DNA of 24,815 bases, taken from positions 1 through 24,815 of the forward strand of contig CAZLLE010000048.1 of assembly GCA_964560425.1 (NCBI GenBank), read 5' to 3'. The stretch comes from CAZLLE01 sp964560425 (GTDB lineage Bacteria > Campylobacterota > Campylobacteria > Campylobacterales > QNZT01). Within the stretch, counting starts at the first letter, position 1. Each line of letters begins with the position of its first letter. Below are positions 23,020 to 24,815 of the stretch, piece by piece. The notes below the pieces were generated by a model. That model worked only from the letters and a program-made list of their open reading frames with translations, was not told the origin of the DNA and ran no database searches. Both the position numbers and the translations under genes were made by a program.

Positions 23020-24237
23020 TTATTTTTTAATCATGCACTTAGCAGATTTTGTAGTATCAACATAAATAACAGATGGATCATCAAAAGAGGAAGAGGGATC
23101 AAACGCATTCATCGTAACTATTTGGTAGTTACCATTTGATATGCCAATACCAAGAAGCCCCTCTCTATTTTCTACAACACTATTATCATTTAAATTTGTA
23201 GAAAAAATAAACTTTCGGTTTTTCCACTTTTCATTATCCAGATAAATCCAGCTATATATAGATTTGACAATAGCATCACTATCAGAGACAATATCACGAC
23301 TAACAGCCTCAGCAAATCCATAAAAATCTTTTTTACTCTTAATAGAAAAACTAAGTTTAGGTATTTCGTCACTCTCATAATAGGCAATATTTCCAATCTG
23401 TTGAAGAAGATCAGCATAATTTTGAGCAACTTCAATAACCAAAGAGCTTACACCATCAAAAGGTTTAATACCTCTTGCCTCTCTCTCACTATTGAGTAGA
23501 TAGAGTGCCTTTTGTTGTATATCCCAACTATCCCATTTAGATTGCAATGGCATTTTAAGATACTTTGAGACTGTTTTATCAAAAGATCGTGCATGATTAA
23601 ATGATCTCTCAATCTCTTTTATGCTACTTAAATCACTACCACTCCAAGATATTCCATGTGGTGGAAAAATATCTACAAATGTTACATCATCTTCAATTAT
23701 TTTATAAGAACAAATTTTCATATTCTGCTCTTTATGAATTGCATGACCTCTTGGCATAGGAAACCTTTCATCTATGCTAGACACAGACAAAGAAGGAATA
23801 GGCGGATCAATTTTTTTTATATTTTTGGGTTTGAGTTTTACTATATTAATTTTACGCTTTTTAAGTTCTCTATTTTTGACAATATAATCTGTAGTAATTC
23901 TACTTTGAGTGGAATATGATTTACCCACATCATTGGCAGCAATAACCTTAAAAGAATATGTTGTTCCAGCTTGTAGATCAGAAATTATTTGAGAGGTAAC
24001 ATTTGCATCAGTAACATAAACAAACTCACCATTTTGATATATTTCAAAAGCCATCTCATTATCAGAGTTATCTTTCCACTCAAGCTTTACCTCTGAATCA
24101 CTCAAAGCTTTTAATGTAAGTTTTGTTGGTGTATTTGGAACTCTTAAATCTAGATCCATAGTCGCATAAGATGGTAAAACAGATAATAAACTTATAACAA
24201 ATATATTAAAAAATATACAATTTATTTTTTTAAACAT
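23020..24237 (-). CDS. Secreted fibronectin-III plus CAP-like protein
   Basis: A 405-residue exported protein. After a signal peptide (1-25) comes a fibronectin type III domain (about 33-117; PTKLTLKALSDSEVKLEW, then TTYSFKVIAANDVGKS), a basic Lys/Pro linker (118-150), an unassigned ~80-residue region, and a C-terminal CAP/SCP-like domain (about 235-395; LLNSEREARGIKPF, VAQNYADLLQQIG, FAEAVSRDI, GLLGIGISNGNYQIVTMNAF). The histidines that bind metal in classical CAP domains are replaced: YYES stands where HS is usual, and no second His is seen. It is therefore probably a binding protein. GAGGG precedes the ATG. Its neighbours give no functional clue. Confidence 0.75.
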   Translation of the reverse strand: MFKKINCIFFNIFVISLLSVLPSYATMDLDLRVPNTPTKLTLKALSDSEVKLEWKDNSDNEMAFEIYQNGEFVYVTDANVTSQIISDLQAGTTYSFKVIAANDVGKSYSTQSRITTDYIVKNRELKKRKINIVKLKPKNIKKIDPPIPSLSVSSIDERFPMPRGHAIHKEQNMKICSYKIIEDDVTFVDIFPPHGISWSGSDLSSIKEIERSFNHARSFDKTVSKYLKMPLQSKWDSWDIQQKALYLLNSEREARGIKPFDGVSSLVIEVAQNYADLLQQIGNIAYYESDEIPKLSFSIKSKKDFYGFAEAVSRDIVSDSDAIVKSIYSWIYLDNEKWKNRKFIFSTNLNDNSVVENREGLLGIGISNGNYQIVTMNAFDPSSSFDDPSVIYVDTTKSAKCMIKK

Positions 24238-24264
24238 TTTACCCTCAAAATTACTTTTGCTACA

Positions 24265-24273
24265 ATAATAACA
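24265..24273 (-). promoter_or_regulatory. Probable extended -10 of the FN3-CAP gene
   Basis: The minus strand reads TGTTATTAT, about 28 bases before the ATG, with a T-rich stretch (TTTTAC) in the -35 area. Similar in form to the other extended -10 elements in this window. Confidence 0.4.
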
Positions 24274-24400
24274 TGTATAAAAAAAAGTAAAAAGAGTAAA
24301 AAGGTAGAGATATTTTTACTATCAATATAAAATATATCTATAATTTTATATTTTATTAAATTATTTTAAGAATAAAGAGGAATTTCTTAAAGTTTTATTC

Positions 24401-24427
24401 TAATTAAAAATATAATATTTTTAATTA
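24401..24427. repeat. 27-base perfect AT palindrome
   Basis: TAATTAAAAATAT (24401-24413) and ATATTTTTAATTA (24415-24427) are perfect reverse complements around one A. All bases are A or T. It lies about 165 bases upstream of the FN3-CAP start. It could be an operator, a DNA-bending site or a weak hairpin. Confidence 0.6.
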
Positions 24428-24540
24428 AGGTTTCAAAAAGTAACAAAAATTACCCCTACATGGATCATTACTCAACACGAATAACTCAGCACATAAAAAA
24501 CCAGCTTTTTATCAATCAGAAATATTGATAAATGCCTTGT

Positions 24541-24567
24541 TTCTTCTATCCCTTAGAAGAATTTTTT
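24541..24567. terminator. Terminator-like hairpin after the por tail
   Basis: TTCTTCTA (24541-24548) pairs with TAGAAGAA (24554-24561), loop TCCCT, followed by TTTTTT on the plus strand. Position suits the end of the minus-strand por gene, but the T-run is on the opposite strand, as with the hairpin after glnK. Confidence 0.5.
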
Positions 24568-24618
24568 CTACAATATCTATAATATCAAAATAGGTTTTTT
24601 ACCTTACTACTTACAAAT

Positions 24619-24815
24619 CTAATCTTGCTCAAACGATAAATTCCCTGAACTCTCCAAATCTTTGTATCTAATCCACTCTCTTTTTGCCAAATCCTCCGCC
24701 TCTTGAAGGTAAAGTTTTGCCAAAATTGGATCCATTTTCTCTACCATTTTGAAGCGTGTTTCACTATATATACATGTACTCTTTTACATCTATTTTCGGC
24801 TCTTTATAATCTAAA
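24619..24815 (-). pseudogene. 3' end of pyruvate:ferredoxin/flavodoxin oxidoreductase, frameshifted
   Basis: The minus strand enters the window in frame with LDYKEPKIDVKEYMYI and stops at TAG (24764-24766). In the next frame the protein continues as SETRFKMVEKMDPILAK, then LYLQEAEDLAKREWIRYKDL, to a stop at 24619-24621. Joined, these give the typical C-terminus of single-chain pyruvate:ferredoxin (flavodoxin) oxidoreductase (NifJ/Por), whose tails read about LDSKxP...EYxYxExRyxM...P..A..L...A..D...Rw..Y..L. The frame is lost in a (TA)4 run at 24765-24772; two or five TA units would keep it open. It is either a real frameshift removing about 48 residues, a slippage-variable tract, or a sequencing error in an intact gene. 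Only this end is in the window. Confidence 0.75.
24765..24772. repeat. (TA)4 tract at the por frameshift
   Basis: Four TA units at the exact point where the oxidoreductase tail changes frame. Short for a classic phase-variable repeat. Confidence 0.6.

Larger units (their letters stand above)
24238..24618. other. AT-rich intergenic region between the FN3-CAP gene and the por tail
   Basis: About 380 bases without a gene. It holds an extended -10 for the FN3-CAP gene, a 27-base AT palindrome (24401-24427), a 9-bp inverted repeat TTTATCAAT/ATTGATAAA (24508-24532), and a terminator-like hairpin (24541-24567). I see no RNA gene and no protein-like reading frame. Confidence 0.7.

Noticed and set aside
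24508..24532. Inverted repeat TTTATCAAT/ATTGATAAA as a terminator
   Set aside because: Short AT-rich stem with a 7-base loop and no adjacent T-run; kept only as a note in the intergenic entry.

Overview
This AT-rich, tightly packed window looks like chromosomal DNA of a free-living or environmental Campylobacterota (Epsilonproteobacteria; Sulfurimonas/Sulfurovum-like). The evidence is the rnc-aroC pair behind a LapB-like TPR gene, a FliK-like gene joined to a stand-alone FlhB C-domain gene, fbp followed by a small Cys-rich gene, and a DUF6394 gene beside an RCK-domain potassium channel. The assignment rests on gene order and protein resemblance recalled from memory, not on a search.

Layout. 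1-425 (+): the 3' end of fructose-1,6-bisphosphatase and a small Cys-rich protein. 422-5789 (-): FliK-like protein, FlhB C-domain paralogue (FlhX), SanA, CCA-adding enzyme, 6-phosphofructokinase and a secreted protein with 11-residue repeats. 5830-8303 (+): RhlE helicase, a C-terminal-haem cytochrome, a decayed DUF255 gene, and a CopD-like membrane protein with no normal start codon for its first helix. 8321-8983 (-): thioredoxin-type arsenate reductase with an extra Cys-containing C-terminal domain. 9036-13338 (+): four overlapping genes, BatA, BatB with TPRs, BatD and DUF58, with no MoxR ATPase in the window. 13427-15496 (+): DUF6394 protein and two-RCK potassium channel. 15480-18255 (-): TlpA-like thioredoxin, DUF4266 lipoprotein, DUF3570 outer-membrane barrel and YheT-like hydrolase as one operon. 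18327-21221 (-): LapB-like protein, RNase III and chorismate synthase. 21327-22950 (-): AmtB-GlnK ammonium module. 23020-24237 (-): secreted FN3 plus degenerate CAP protein. 24619-24815 (-): frameshifted 3' end of a pyruvate:ferredoxin/flavodoxin oxidoreductase gene.

Functional themes are upper glycolysis/gluconeogenesis control (Fbp facing Pfk), envelope and redox proteins, K+ and ammonium transport, and a Bat/VWA complex. The most unusual points are: two decaying genes side by side (7.6-8.3 kb); the (TA)4 frameshift in the oxidoreductase tail; an apparently leaderless bat operon lacking moxR; a duplicated beta-alpha unit fused to ArsC; the DUF4266 peptide with a Gly/Cys tail; and loss of rnhA from between the LapB-like gene and rnc. 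I saw no tRNA, rRNA, CRISPR array, insertion sequence or phage gene.
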